This document shows, in pieces, positions 8,613 to 17,836 of a stretch of DNA of 64,000 nt. The DNA lies in contig NZ_JALDNB010000010.1 in NCBI RefSeq assembly GCF_022699665.1, forward strand, positions 145,725 through 209,724. The letters are read 5' to 3'. The position numbers and the translations under genes are program-made. The first letter of the stretch is position 1. Every line of letters begins with the position of its first letter. The notes beneath the pieces were generated by a model. The model saw nothing but the letters and a program-made list of their open reading frames with translations, was not told the origin of the DNA and ran no database searches. Origin of the DNA: Chryseobacterium aahli. Its GTDB lineage: Bacteria > Bacteroidota > Bacteroidia > Flavobacteriales > Weeksellaceae.

Positions 8613-8978
8613 ATGAAAAAATCTTGGTTAATCACTTTAGGAGTAGTTTTACTTCTCGTGGGAGTTTTTATCTGGTATAAATTTTTCTTCGTTTTCGGAG
8701 AAGGAGTGAAATCCGGATATCTGAATTATGCCATCAATAAAGGCTATGTTTTTAAAACATACGAGGGTAAACTGATTCAGGAAGGTTTTGGAAGAGGAAA
8801 AACCGGAACTGTAACAAGTTACGAGTTTGAGTTTTCTGTAACGGATCCTGAAATTTTCAAACAGCTGGAACTCAACAGTGGTAAAACTTTTGATCTTCAT
8901 TACAAAGAATACAACGGAACTTTGCCTTGGAGAGGGAACACAAAGTATGTTGTTGATAAAATAGTGAACATGAAATAA
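8613..8978 (+). CDS. Small membrane-anchored hypothetical protein
   Basis: 121 residues: one N-terminal transmembrane helix (LITLGVVLLLVGVFIWY) with no cleavage motif, then a soluble ~90-residue beta-rich domain with the conserved-looking blocks NKGYVFKTYEGKL and LPWRGNTKYVVDKI. I recognise the pattern as a Bacteroidota family of unknown function whose members are sometimes mislabelled 6-phosphogluconate dehydrogenase; nothing here supports that enzyme. It starts 35 bp after the acyl-CoA dehydrogenase stop on the same strand and ends at a terminator, so the two are probably cotranscribed. The soluble part is likely periplasmic. Confidence 0.7.
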   Translation: MKKSWLITLGVVLLLVGVFIWYKFFFVFGEGVKSGYLNYAINKGYVFKTYEGKLIQEGFGRGKTGTVTSYEFEFSVTDPEIFKQLELNSGKTFDLHYKEYNGTLPWRGNTKYVVDKIVNMK

Positions 8979-8983
8979 TCATA

Positions 8984-9012
8984 AAAGGCTCTCGCATTGA
9001 GAGCCTTTTACT
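8984..9012 (+). terminator. Terminator, probably bidirectional
   Basis: AAAAGGCTCTC and GAGAGCCTTTT form an 11-bp perfect stem with a five-base loop. It lies between convergent genes, so it can serve both. From 9013 to 9201 I see only AT-rich sequence. Confidence 0.85.
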
Positions 9013-9201
9013 TTACACCAAATCACAAATATTAATATATGAAAACTATTAATTTCTTTATTGTTTTGATTCAAATTTTTGAATAAGGTTAAATCTTGTT
9101 TAAATTTTTTTTCTCTTTTGAAATTTTGATAAAACAAATTTAGTATGAATATTAATTCTAATATAAAATCTTGCCTTAAAATTTAATTAAAACTTTTCTA
9201 A

Positions 9202-10137
9202 TTAATTAGAATCATTCCCAGGGAGATTTTTGTTTTTCTTTTTATAAAAGTAGTAGGCAATTCCTGCGATCAAAAACAAAGGCCAAAGCGGAAGAATGAA
9301 TAAGAATATTGAAGTGATGACGTTCCAACCAGAGGAAACAGCTGCCAGAGATTGTGCTCCGAAGCCTTCAGGTTTTTCCTTTACAGCAAGACTTTCATTG
9401 TCTCCATATATAGTTATTTCTACGTCACATAAAGTATTGTTCACGAAATCCTGACCGCTGATATCAATTCCTTTATTTTCAATTTCTCCAATGTTGTAGC
9501 TCAGATCTTCCATTAGATAATCGAACTTTTGAATCGGAACTTTTACTTTAAGGTAAGCGATTTTTTTGTCGTTGTTATTTAAAGAAATGTTTTCACTTTT
9601 GATGAAGCCATCATATTTTTTAACTTGTTCTTTTACGATTTCTTTTGCGGTTTCGGCATCATTTACTTTTAATTCCAAAATTCCGGTTTTTGTCATTTTG
9701 TTTTTTGAAACAATTTGTTCGTAATTTTTATTTTTCGGTTTGTCCTTGTAGATGATTTTGGTTTCTTTAATGATTTTCGGTGCCGGAACATTGACTACGA
9801 TTTTTTCGGAATTTTTGTTCAAAGAATCTTTCTTTTCAATTTTAGACTCCAATTTTATATTGGCAATTTTATCTGAAATAGAGTCAACACTTTTAGACGT
9901 TGATTCTATAATTTTGGTTGCATTGCTTTTTGTTTTTTCAAAATCTTTAATTTTAATGCTTGCAGAATCGAAAACAGCTTCTGCTTCATTGCTTACACTT
10001 TTTGCTTTATCACTAATATCTGTCGTCATGCTATCAACAGAATTTAGTGATTTTTCTAATTGAGAATTTGTTGCTTCACCTTTTTTACACATCGTGAAAC
10101 TGGTCGCTGTTGCTAATAATAAGATATACTTTTTCAT
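9202..10137 (-). CDS. DUF4349-domain lipoprotein
   Basis: 311 residues with a signal ending in SFTMC, a lax Bacteroidota lipobox, so the mature protein probably begins at Cys18 and is lipid-anchored. Residues about 25-110 are a Ser/Lys/Asp-rich low-complexity segment predicted as coiled coil. Residues about 150-245 match DUF4349, with the pattern LELKVNDAETA, DGFIKSENI and LKVKVPIQKFD. A transmembrane segment (SIFLFILPLWPLFLIAGIAYYFY) followed by lysines closes the protein. Function is unknown. DUF4349 proteins are generally membrane-bound. No partner is obvious nearby; the neighbour across the 220-bp divergent spacer is another small exported protein. Confidence 0.78.
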   Translation of the reverse strand: MKKYILLLATATSFTMCKKGEATNSQLEKSLNSVDSMTTDISDKAKSVSNEAEAVFDSASIKIKDFEKTKSNATKIIESTSKSVDSISDKIANIKLESKIEKKDSLNKNSEKIVVNVPAPKIIKETKIIYKDKPKNKNYEQIVSKNKMTKTGILELKVNDAETAKEIVKEQVKKYDGFIKSENISLNNNDKKIAYLKVKVPIQKFDYLMEDLSYNIGEIENKGIDISGQDFVNNTLCDVEITIYGDNESLAVKEKPEGFGAQSLAAVSSGWNVITSIFLFILPLWPLFLIAGIAYYFYKKKNKNLPGNDSN

Positions 10138-10331
10138 AACATTAATTTTTTTGTTGAAATAAAATTATAAGGTTATCTTCAGCGAAATTTGTAAAAGAAA
10201 TGTATGATTTTGGTAAAGTTTTATGTTGTTGATAATCAGTTTTTTGTAAAATAAATAGAGTTATTTTACAAAGAAAATGTTAAATGTTAAAAATGTTAAA
10301 AAAAAATATTCATTATAAATATAATAATATT

Positions 10332-10339
10332 TACCTTTG
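10332..10339 (+). promoter_or_regulatory. TAnnTTTG promoter box before the small exported protein gene
   Basis: TACCTTTG matches the Bacteroidota -7 consensus 18 bp before the ATG at 10358. No convincing TTG lies at the proper distance. The box argues against an upstream start at 10337, which would overlap it. Confidence 0.4.
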
Positions 10340-10357
10340 CTTTTTGAGATTTTAATA

Positions 10358-10852
10358 ATGAAACATACTTTCTTATTGGTTTTGTCGTTTTTAATTGGTT
10401 CTGCAGAATTTAGCTGTAGAAGTGTTTCTATGGCAAATAATGAATTAAAAGCTGAATCAATAATGAATGAGCCCCAAGGTAATGTTGAGTTTTCAGAGGT
10501 GAGAAGATTAAATCGTGAGGTTCAATTAAATGATTTTCTGATAATAAAAGACTTTAGCGAAACCGTTAAATTATATGGTAAATTAGCAGATAAAAGATTT
10601 TCTCGATCAGCGCCTATTCCAACTCTTGAGGAGAATGAATTTTTTCTGTTGCTAAAGCCAATAATGAAAAAACAACCTTTTGGAGATTTTGAAGTGACAA
10701 AAATGGAAATGAAAGGTTCTGTATTGAATGTTTATTATAAAGAAATAAGCAATGAAGAGTATTTATTAAACAAACAAAAAGATCCTATATTGATACTGAG
10801 AGTAAACGGAATTGCTCCGTCAGGTGTCAAACTAATAAATTTAAATAAATAG
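10358..10852 (+). CDS. Small exported hypothetical protein, possible lipoprotein
   Basis: 164 residues from the ATG at 10358, with a hydrophobic signal (HTFLLVLSFLIGSA) and Cys20 in the context AEFSC, which could be a non-standard Bacteroidota lipobox. The rest is mixed and charged, with no motif I recognise. It ends in a hydrophobic-polar beta pattern (ILRVNGIAPSGVKLINLNK). The next gene, a T9SS metalloprotease, begins 20 bp downstream on the same strand, so the pair is likely an operon. A role as an inhibitor, chaperone or surface partner of the protease is possible but unsupported. Confidence 0.6.
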   Translation: MKHTFLLVLSFLIGSAEFSCRSVSMANNELKAESIMNEPQGNVEFSEVRRLNREVQLNDFLIIKDFSETVKLYGKLADKRFSRSAPIPTLEENEFFLLLKPIMKKQPFGDFEVTKMEMKGSVLNVYYKEISNEEYLLNKQKDPILILRVNGIAPSGVKLINLNK

Positions 10853-10872
10853 TAATAATAATTATTTTAAAT

Positions 10873-13230
10873 ATGAAGAAAAAAATACTCATTCTGAGCA
10901 GTTTGCTGGTTTTTTCTGCAGCGGGCTTTGCACAGCAAAATAATTGGAAAAAGTTGACTTCTAAAGTTGAAACAGAGGTTCGGGAGAACAACGTAAGACT
11001 TTCTGATTACACTCTTTTCACATTAAATGTGGCTGATATTCAAAATCAGTTAAAAAATGCTCCGGACAGAAGTGCATATCCTTCCCAAAAAGGTATTCTT
11101 CTGAACTTCCCAAATATTGAGGGAGGTTTTGATACATATGAGGTTTATGAATCATCTACAATGCATCCTGACCTTCAGAATAGATATTCTGATATTAAAT
11201 CTTATTTAGGATACAAAAAAGGGGATAAATCATCACAAATCAGATTTACCGTAGATCCTTATTTCGGATTTAATGGTATGATGAGAAGTGAAAGCGGAAT
11301 TTACTATCTTGATTCTCATACAACAGACAATAAAGTCTATAAAATGTATGACAGAAAAAAGGCTACTTCTTTAAACCAATTTGAATGTCTTTTCAATGGC
11401 GACAGTGATTTAAAAGATGCTGCACTTAATTCTCAAAAAACAGTAGTTGATGGGCTTAATAGAAAATACAGACTTTCTATCACAACAACTATAGAATATA
11501 CAGCATATATCGCTGGAGTTGCTGGAGTAGGAACAGGAACTGATGCTCAGAAAAAAGCAGCTGTTCTTGCAGCGGTAAACTTAGCGGTTACACGTCTTAA
11601 CGAAGTTTTTGAAAGAGATATTTCGGTTAGACTACAGCTTATTGCTAATACTGATGCTTTGTTCTTTATCAGTACAGATACTTTTGATACTCTTGATGCT
11701 GGTCAAATGCTTAATCAAAACATTACAGTGACCAACTCTGTAATTGGTGCTGCCAACTATGATATCGGGCATTTGTTTTTCAGAGCAACTGCTGGTAATG
11801 ATAATGGATTAGCCGCTACACCGTCAATTTGTGGAAATAGCAAAGCAGGTGGTGTAACAGGTTCCGCAATCCCGGTTGGAGATCCTTTTGTGATTGACTT
11901 CGTTGCTCACGAAATGGGACACCAATTTGGAGCTATGCACACGCAAAACAACAATTGTAACAGAAATGTACCAACAACAGTAGAACCAGGAAGTGCTAGT
12001 ACTATCATGGGATATGCCGGAATTTGTGCACCAAACGTACAAAATAATAGTGATGCATATTTTCATTCTATTAGTATTGCTGAGATGTATTTAAGATTGA
12101 CTACAGGGGCTACATCAACTTGTGGTATTAAGACACCAACGTCAAATATTGAGCCGACTGTAGATGCAGGTTTAGATAAAAGCATTCCGAAGAGCACACC
12201 TTTTATGTTGACTGCAACAGCTTCTGATCCAAATAGTGATCCGATTACATATACATGGGAGCAGATTGATGCTGGTGTTGCAACTCAACCGCCAGTGGCA
12301 ACCAATACAGTAGGTCCTTTGTTTAGGTCTATTGCGCCTACAGTGTCTCCGTCAAGATACTTTCCAAAATTATCAGTTATAGTAAATCCTGCTACTGTTA
12401 GTACTTGGGAAAGACTTTCATCTATTGCCAGGCCTTTAAATTTTTCAGTTCTTGTAAGAGATAATAATCCTGTAGGAGGACAAACGGCTCGAGATGATGT
12501 GAAATTGACTGTAGTAAGTACAGCTGGTCCATTTGTGGTAACTTCACAAAATACTGCCGGTGTAGTTTGGAATGAAGGTCAGGCACAAATTATTACTTGG
12601 GATGTTGCCAATACTACAGCTGCACCAGTAAGCACATCGAACGTTACGATTTTATTATCGAAAGACGGAGGTCTTACATTCCCTACTGTTTTAGTTGCAA
12701 GTACACCAAATAATGGTTCGTATTCTTACACTGTACAAGGTGGTTTAGGAAATGTAACTAATGCTAGAATCATGGTGAAAGCGATAGACAATGTATTTTT
12801 AAATGTAAATTCACAAGGCTTTACAATCAATTCTTCTGCCGTAGTTATTCCTCCAGGAGGAGGAGGTAACCCTGGAGGTCCTGGTACGGGAGGACCTAGT
12901 AGTCCTGGATCTCAGTCTCCAGTCTTCCAAGGAATGATGATTTATCCTGTTCCTTCGAATGATGGCTATGTGTATATTAAAACAGACTTCCCTCCAAAAT
13001 TTGATGGAGACAGAAAACCAGCTCCATACAAAGTAACATACGAAGTATATGCAATGGATGGTAAATTAGTGGTGCCTAAGAAAACCAGACACATCTTCTC
13101 AAGAACTGTTGATAACAGAGTTGACGAGAAACTAGATTTAAGAGATCTTCCTACTGAAGCTTACATGATTCATGTAACTGTGGATGACGAAAAAATTGTT
13201 AAAAAATTATTGATGCTTCACAAGAAGTAA
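10873..13230 (+). CDS. Secreted reprolysin-type zinc metalloprotease with T9SS type A domain
   Basis: 785 residues. Signal peptide 1-20 (ending GFAQ) is followed by a propeptide-like region to about 190 and the metzincin catalytic domain to about 415. The zinc motif HEMGHQFGAMH is at residue 346 and the Met-turn STIMGYAG near 376, matching the reprolysin-like M12 group. Residues about 425-560 and 560-660 form beta-sandwich domains. A Gly/Pro-rich linker (VIPPGGGGNPGG and on) leads to the type A sorting domain: MMIYPVPSNDG near 694 through KKLLMLHKK. Predicted to be exported by T9SS and to digest extracellular protein. The last 300 bp are nearly identical to those of the paralogue downstream although the catalytic domains differ strongly. 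Confidence 0.9.
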   Translation: MKKKILILSSLLVFSAAGFAQQNNWKKLTSKVETEVRENNVRLSDYTLFTLNVADIQNQLKNAPDRSAYPSQKGILLNFPNIEGGFDTYEVYESSTMHPDLQNRYSDIKSYLGYKKGDKSSQIRFTVDPYFGFNGMMRSESGIYYLDSHTTDNKVYKMYDRKKATSLNQFECLFNGDSDLKDAALNSQKTVVDGLNRKYRLSITTTIEYTAYIAGVAGVGTGTDAQKKAAVLAAVNLAVTRLNEVFERDISVRLQLIANTDALFFISTDTFDTLDAGQMLNQNITVTNSVIGAANYDIGHLFFRATAGNDNGLAATPSICGNSKAGGVTGSAIPVGDPFVIDFVAHEMGHQFGAMHTQNNNCNRNVPTTVEPGSASTIMGYAGICAPNVQNNSDAYFHSISIAEMYLRLTTGATSTCGIKTPTSNIEPTVDAGLDKSIPKSTPFMLTATASDPNSDPITYTWEQIDAGVATQPPVATNTVGPLFRSIAPTVSPSRYFPKLSVIVNPATVSTWERLSSIARPLNFSVLVRDNNPVGGQTARDDVKLTVVSTAGPFVVTSQNTAGVVWNEGQAQIITWDVANTTAAPVSTSNVTILLSKDGGLTFPTVLVASTPNNGSYSYTVQGGLGNVTNARIMVKAIDNVFLNVNSQGFTINSSAVVIPPGGGGNPGGPGTGGPSSPGSQSPVFQGMMIYPVPSNDGYVYIKTDFPPKFDGDRKPAPYKVTYEVYAMDGKLVVPKKTRHIFSRTVDNRVDEKLDLRDLPTEAYMIHVTVDDEKIVKKLLMLHKK
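12931..13230 (+). repeat. Homogenised C-terminal coding repeat, copy 1
   Basis: This 300-bp stretch aligns without gaps to 15814-16113. By eye there are about a dozen mismatches, and only one changes an amino acid (Gly to Ala). The longest shared run is about 100 bases. It encodes the T9SS sorting domain of the first protease. Confidence 0.85.
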
Positions 13231-13250
13231 AATGTAATTAATATATGTAT

Positions 13251-13279
13251 AAAAAACCGTTCATAAGAACGGTTTTTTT
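13251..13279 (+). terminator. Terminator of the first metalloprotease gene
   Basis: AACCGTTC pairs with GAACGGTT around ATAA, with A and T runs on the two sides. The same stem sequence ends the paralogue at 16131-16160. Confidence 0.85.
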
Positions 13280-13758
13280 GTGTTTCGTTCTAATTGTTTA
13301 ACATTTAATCAGATGGTTTGATATAATTATAAAATCTTTTTTTGATATTAATTACATTCCTTTTTTTTTACATTGGTTAATCTCAAGTTTCTCCACAAGT
13401 AATCACTTTTTTTTGAAGTAAAATAAATGATTATTCTCCGTGAAATATTTATATGAAATGTATGATTAAAACATTGTTTTAATTATTTTATATTCAGTAA
13501 CTTATGTGGTAGTTTGATGTTTTCTTAAAGATGATTTTGAGAGAAGTTCAACAATTATTCATGTTTTTTTTAATCATCTTTAAGTGCTAATTAGTTTTGT
13601 CCATTGTTTTAATTCTTTTATTAAAAAAAAACAAAAAATAGAATCTTTAATTATTGCGAAAAGTTTTAAGATAATTCCAAAAGTTTTGTGAAAAAAATCA
13701 TTTATAATGTTGTTAATTTTCATTAATTTTGAAATTTCGTAATCTAAATAAAATTTAC
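13280..13758. other. Non-coding spacer between the two metalloprotease genes
   Basis: About 480 bp, very AT-rich, with no reading frame that resembles a protein and no recognisable repeat. The only element I can support is a promoter box near its right end. The length suggests the second protease gene is transcribed separately from the first. Confidence 0.5.
13724..13731 (+). promoter_or_regulatory. TAnnTTTG promoter box of the second metalloprotease
   Basis: TAATTTTG lies 27 bp before the ATG at 13759. A TTG occurs only 11 bp upstream of it, too close for the usual -33 element, so this is a partial match. Confidence 0.35.
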
Positions 13759-16113
13759 ATGAAAAAACATCTACTAGTGATGGGAGTGCTTTTTATATCC
13801 AATATGTTTTTAGCACAAACAAACCGACTTTGGAAGGAAGTTTCACCAAAAACCAGTTCTGAAATATTTGAAAATAAAACCAGTATTATCCACCCAAAAG
13901 TTTATAGTCTTGATTTTTCTGGTTTAAAAAATGCATTAGCAAAGGTTCCGCAAAATTTTTCTAAAAGTGGAAAGTCAGATGTGATTATCTCTTTTCCAAA
14001 TGCCGATGGCGTGATGGAAGATTTTAAAGTTAGAGAAAACTCTAATTTTGCTCCGGAATTGGCAGCACAATACCCAGACATAAAATCTTATGTTGGGGAG
14101 AGTTTAGGAGATACTCAGTTTACGGTTTATTTTAGCATGTCACCACTAGGGTTGTCATCAATGGAGTTGTATGCTAACAAATCTGCAGTTTTTATAGAGC
14201 CTTACACAAAGGATCTTTCGACGTATGTTGTTTATAAAAAATCAGATAAAAATCAAAATTTAGATAAATTTGAATGTACGGTAATTGATGTAGCACAAAA
14301 GGGTATAGATAACTCTAACCTTACGGCAAGACCCAATGCAGATGATAGTAAATTAAGAACTTTTAGACTTGCTTTATCTTGCACAGGAGAATACACAACT
14401 TATTTTGGAGGAACAGTAGCTGGTGCATTAGCGGCAATGAATACCACCATGACTCGTGTCAATGGAGTTTTTGAAAAAGATTTTGCGGCTAGAATGATTA
14501 TTATTGCAAACAATAGTTCTGTAATTTATACAAATGCAGCAACTGATCCTTATTCTGGAGCAGCAGCTGGAACAGGTGGAGCTTGGAATGGAGAGTTACA
14601 AACTAATCTTACTGCAACAATTGGAGAAGCAAACTACGACATCGGTCACTTATTCGGTGCTACCGGAGGTGGTGGAAATGCTGGCTGTATTGGTTGTGTT
14701 TGTACCAATGGTACAAAAGGTAGAGGATATACTTCTCCAGCAGATGGCATTCCAATGGGAGATAATTTCGATATTGATTATGTAGCACACGAAATGGGAC
14801 ATCAATTTGGAGGAAACCACACATTTTCACATGGCAACGAAGGAACAGGGGTCAATGTGGAGCCTGGAAGCGGTTCTACAATTATGGCTTATGCAGGTAT
14901 TACAGGTCAAAATGTTCAGATGCATTCAGATGCGTATTTTCATGCGGCAAGTATTCAGCAGATTACAAATAATATTAAATTAAAAACTTGCCCGGTAACT
15001 ACTAATACTGGAAATCTTATTCCTACAGCTGATGCTGGTTTAGATTATACAATTCCAAAAGGTACTCCTTTTGTACTTACAGGTTCTGGTACTGATGGAA
15101 ATAGTGATCCGCTAACGTATATTTGGGAGCAAATGGATAGTGCGTCTAACACTCAAACCGGAGCTAACTCAGCAGCAAGTGCAACAAAAGCAACAGGACC
15201 TACTTTTAGATCTTACACTCCACAAACAGTTCCTTACAGATATTTTCCACCATTAGCTCGAATAGTTGCTGGTGCAACAACCACCTCAAGTCCTGCTGGT
15301 ACTGCCTCAGGTATTGTTGTTGAAGCTCTCTCAAATGTTGCAAGAACATATAATTTCAGATTCACAACTCGTGACAACAGAGCAGGAGGTTCAGGAAATA
15401 ATTCTGATGATATGGTAGTAACAGTAAATGCTACTGCAGGACCTTTTATTGTTACTTCTCAGAATACAGCAGGAATAGTATGGAATGAAGGTCAGGCGCA
15501 AACTATTACTTGGAACGTTGCAGGAACAACAGCTGCTCCCGTAAGTACACCAAATGTTACCATTTTATTATCAAAGGATGGTGGTCTTACGTTCCCAACA
15601 GTATTAGTAGCAAGCGCACCTAATAATGGTTCATATACTTACACTGTACCAGGAGGTTTGGGAAATGTAAGTAATGCACGAATTATGGTTAAAGGTCTTA
15701 ATAATATTTTTTTAAATGTAAATACACAAGGCTTTACAATTAATTCATCCGCAGTCGTTACCCCTCCAGTTATCACTCCGGGAACTCCTGGAGCCCAATC
15801 TCCAATCTTTCAGGGAATGATGATTTACCCCGTTCCTTCAAATGATGGCTATGTGTATATTAAAACAGACTTCCCTCCAAAATTTGATGCAGACAGAAAA
15901 CCTGCTCCTTACAAAGTAACATACGAAGTATATGCAATGGATGGTAAATTAGTGGTGCCAAAGAAAACCAGACACATCTTCTCAAGAACTGTTGATAACA
16001 GAGTTGACGAGAAACTAGATTTAAGAGATCTTCCTACTGAAGCTTACATGATTCATGTAACAGTAGATGACGAAAAAATTGTTAAAAAATTACTGATGCT
16101 TCATAAAAAGTAA
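13759..16113 (+). CDS. Secreted reprolysin-type zinc metalloprotease with T9SS type A domain (paralogue)
   Basis: 784 residues from the ATG at 13759. An upstream TTG at 13729 keeps the frame open but lies in the promoter box. Signal peptide 1-20 (NMFLAQ), then a propeptide-like region. The catalytic domain has HEMGHQFGGNH at residue 344 and the Met-turn STIMAYAG near 376. A Cys-rich loop (AGCIGCVC) precedes the zinc motif and is absent from the paralogue. C-terminal beta domains and the type A sorting domain follow. The enzyme class is established from the HExxHxxGxxH and Met-turn combination; substrates are unknown. It has its own terminator and probably its own promoter, so it is an independent unit. 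Confidence 0.9.
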   Translation: MKKHLLVMGVLFISNMFLAQTNRLWKEVSPKTSSEIFENKTSIIHPKVYSLDFSGLKNALAKVPQNFSKSGKSDVIISFPNADGVMEDFKVRENSNFAPELAAQYPDIKSYVGESLGDTQFTVYFSMSPLGLSSMELYANKSAVFIEPYTKDLSTYVVYKKSDKNQNLDKFECTVIDVAQKGIDNSNLTARPNADDSKLRTFRLALSCTGEYTTYFGGTVAGALAAMNTTMTRVNGVFEKDFAARMIIIANNSSVIYTNAATDPYSGAAAGTGGAWNGELQTNLTATIGEANYDIGHLFGATGGGGNAGCIGCVCTNGTKGRGYTSPADGIPMGDNFDIDYVAHEMGHQFGGNHTFSHGNEGTGVNVEPGSGSTIMAYAGITGQNVQMHSDAYFHAASIQQITNNIKLKTCPVTTNTGNLIPTADAGLDYTIPKGTPFVLTGSGTDGNSDPLTYIWEQMDSASNTQTGANSAASATKATGPTFRSYTPQTVPYRYFPPLARIVAGATTTSSPAGTASGIVVEALSNVARTYNFRFTTRDNRAGGSGNNSDDMVVTVNATAGPFIVTSQNTAGIVWNEGQAQTITWNVAGTTAAPVSTPNVTILLSKDGGLTFPTVLVASAPNNGSYTYTVPGGLGNVSNARIMVKGLNNIFLNVNTQGFTINSSAVVTPPVITPGTPGAQSPIFQGMMIYPVPSNDGYVYIKTDFPPKFDADRKPAPYKVTYEVYAMDGKLVVPKKTRHIFSRTVDNRVDEKLDLRDLPTEAYMIHVTVDDEKIVKKLLMLHKK
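15814..16113 (+). repeat. Homogenised C-terminal coding repeat, copy 2
   Basis: Second copy of the 300-bp near-identical sorting-domain sequence described at 12931-13230. Divergence rises sharply upstream of it: the preceding ~320 bp keep most amino acids but differ at many third positions. Confidence 0.85.
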
Positions 16114-16130
16114 TCGTAATTCATATTCAT

Positions 16131-16160
16131 AAAAAAACCGTTCATTTGAACGGTTTTTTT
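16131..16160 (+). terminator. Terminator, shared by convergent genes
   Basis: AACCGTTCA and TGAACGGTT form a nine-bp stem flanked by A7 and T7. It lies between the plus-strand protease and the minus-strand prfC and is symmetric enough to act in both directions. Confidence 0.85.
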
Positions 16161-16185
16161 ATGAATATGAATGAAATTTTAAAAT

Positions 16186-17781
16186 TTATTTCTGTCTGAA
16201 TTCACTGATGAAATGTAATTTCACATTCGGGAATTTCTCCTGAGTCATGTGAATGGTAAATGACGAATCAGCTAAAAACACCAATTGATTGTATTTGTCT
16301 CTTGCTAAAAATCGCTGTTTTAATCTTGCAAATTCTTTATACTCTTCAGATTTTTCATCAGCTTCCACCCAACAAGCTTTGTGCATAGAAAGTGGTTCGT
16401 AAGTACATTTTGCTCCATATTCATGTTCCAAACGATATTGGATAACTTCATACTGAAGTGCACCCACTGTACCGATGATTTTTCTGTTATTCATCTCTAA
16501 AGTAAACAACTGTGCAACACCTTCATCCATCAGCTGATCGATACCTTTTGCTAATTGTTTTGCCTTTAAAGGATCATTATTATTGATATATCTGAAATGT
16601 TCAGGAGAGAAACTCGGAATTCCTTTGAAGCTGATTTTTTCCCCACCCGTCAAAGTATCACCAATTCTGAAACTTCCTGTATCATGAAGTCCTACGATAT
16701 CTCCCGGGAAACTTTCATCCACAACTTCTTTTTTATCGGCGAAAAATGCGTTTGGAGATGAAAATTTCATTTTTTTGCCTTCTCTTACCAGAAGATAATT
16801 TTCATTTCTTTTAAATGTTCCTGAAACGATTTTCACGAAAGCCAAACGGTCTCTGTGTTTAGGATCCATGTTTGCGTGAATTTTGAAAACAAATCCTGTA
16901 AATGCAGATTCTTCAGGCTTTACCATGCGGGTTTCGCTTTCTTTTGGCTGCGGCATCGGAGCAATTTCGATAAATGCATCCAACAATTCACGGACTCCAA
17001 AATTATTTAAAGCTGAACCAAAAAATACAGGCTGCAAATCACCATTCATATAATCTTCACGGCTGAATTCAGGATAGACAGATTGAATTAATTCCAATTC
17101 TTCTCTTAAATTCTTAGCGGCTTTAGTACCGATAACCTCATCAATAGAAGAATCGTTGATGTCATCAAACTTAATGGCTTCACCTACTTTCTGTTTCTTT
17201 TCTTCTAAAAATAACTGAATATTATTTTCCCAGATATTATAAATCCCCTGAAAATCAGCTCCCATTCCAATAGGGAGAGAAAGTGGAACAACTCGTAAAC
17301 CTAATTTCTGTTCAACTTCATCCAACAGATCAAAAGCATCTTTACCTTCACGATCCAATTTATTAATGAAAACCAGCATCGGAATGTTTCTCATTCTACA
17401 AACCTTAACCAATTTTTCAGTCTGTTCCTCAACCCCTTTTGCAACGTCAATCACGACGATTACAGAGTCTACTGCCGTTAAAGTTCTGTAGGTATCTTCA
17501 GCAAAATCTTTGTGACCAGGTGTGTCTAAAATGTTGATTTTGTAGCCTTTATATTCAAATGCCAATACGGAAGTCGCTACCGAGATTCCTCTCTGTCTTT
17601 CGATTTCCATAAAGTCGGAGGTTGCTCCTTTTTTAATTTTGTTCGATTTTACGGCTCCAGCTTCCTGAATTGCACCTCCAAAAAGAAGTAATTTTTCTGT
17701 AAGCGTAGTTTTTCCGGCATCGGGGTGAGAAATAATTCCGAATGTTTTTCTTTTCTCTATTTCTTTGATTAAGTCTGACAT
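16186..17781 (-). CDS. prfC: Peptide chain release factor 3
   Basis: 531 residues from the ATG at 17781, a normal length for RF3, the GTPase that recycles RF1/RF2 after termination. GTPase motifs are visible: the P-loop SHPDAGKTT near residue 17, DTPGHKDFAEDTYRT near 87 (G3), and NKLDREGKD near 141 (G4). The domain II and III blocks follow, with GALQYEVIQYRLEHEYG near 435. The frame is open upstream to 17880, but those 33 codons overlap the end of the upstream MFS gene and encode nothing typical, so the ATG at MSDLIKEIEKRK is preferred. It follows the MFS gene by 55 bp on the same strand. Confidence 0.95.
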   Translation of the reverse strand: MSDLIKEIEKRKTFGIISHPDAGKTTLTEKLLLFGGAIQEAGAVKSNKIKKGATSDFMEIERQRGISVATSVLAFEYKGYKINILDTPGHKDFAEDTYRTLTAVDSVIVVIDVAKGVEEQTEKLVKVCRMRNIPMLVFINKLDREGKDAFDLLDEVEQKLGLRVVPLSLPIGMGADFQGIYNIWENNIQLFLEEKKQKVGEAIKFDDINDSSIDEVIGTKAAKNLREELELIQSVYPEFSREDYMNGDLQPVFFGSALNNFGVRELLDAFIEIAPMPQPKESETRMVKPEESAFTGFVFKIHANMDPKHRDRLAFVKIVSGTFKRNENYLLVREGKKMKFSSPNAFFADKKEVVDESFPGDIVGLHDTGSFRIGDTLTGGEKISFKGIPSFSPEHFRYINNNDPLKAKQLAKGIDQLMDEGVAQLFTLEMNNRKIIGTVGALQYEVIQYRLEHEYGAKCTYEPLSMHKACWVEADEKSEEYKEFARLKQRFLARDKYNQLVFLADSSFTIHMTQEKFPNVKLHFISEFRQK

Positions 17782-17836
17782 AGTGTATTTTGAAGTTGCA
17801 AAAATCGTGATTTTTATCGGATTCTGAAAATCGGAT

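Noticed and set aside
8613..8978. 6-phosphogluconate dehydrogenase
   Set aside because: 121 residues with one transmembrane helix cannot be that enzyme. No NADP-binding motif.
10265..10310. A-rich TGTTAAA repeats as an origin-like DnaA or iteron cluster
   Set aside because: Only three degenerate copies, no DnaA-box consensus and no replication genes nearby.
16114..17781. Linking prfC to the preceding protease as one system
   Set aside because: The genes are convergent and separated by a bidirectional terminator. prfC is housekeeping.
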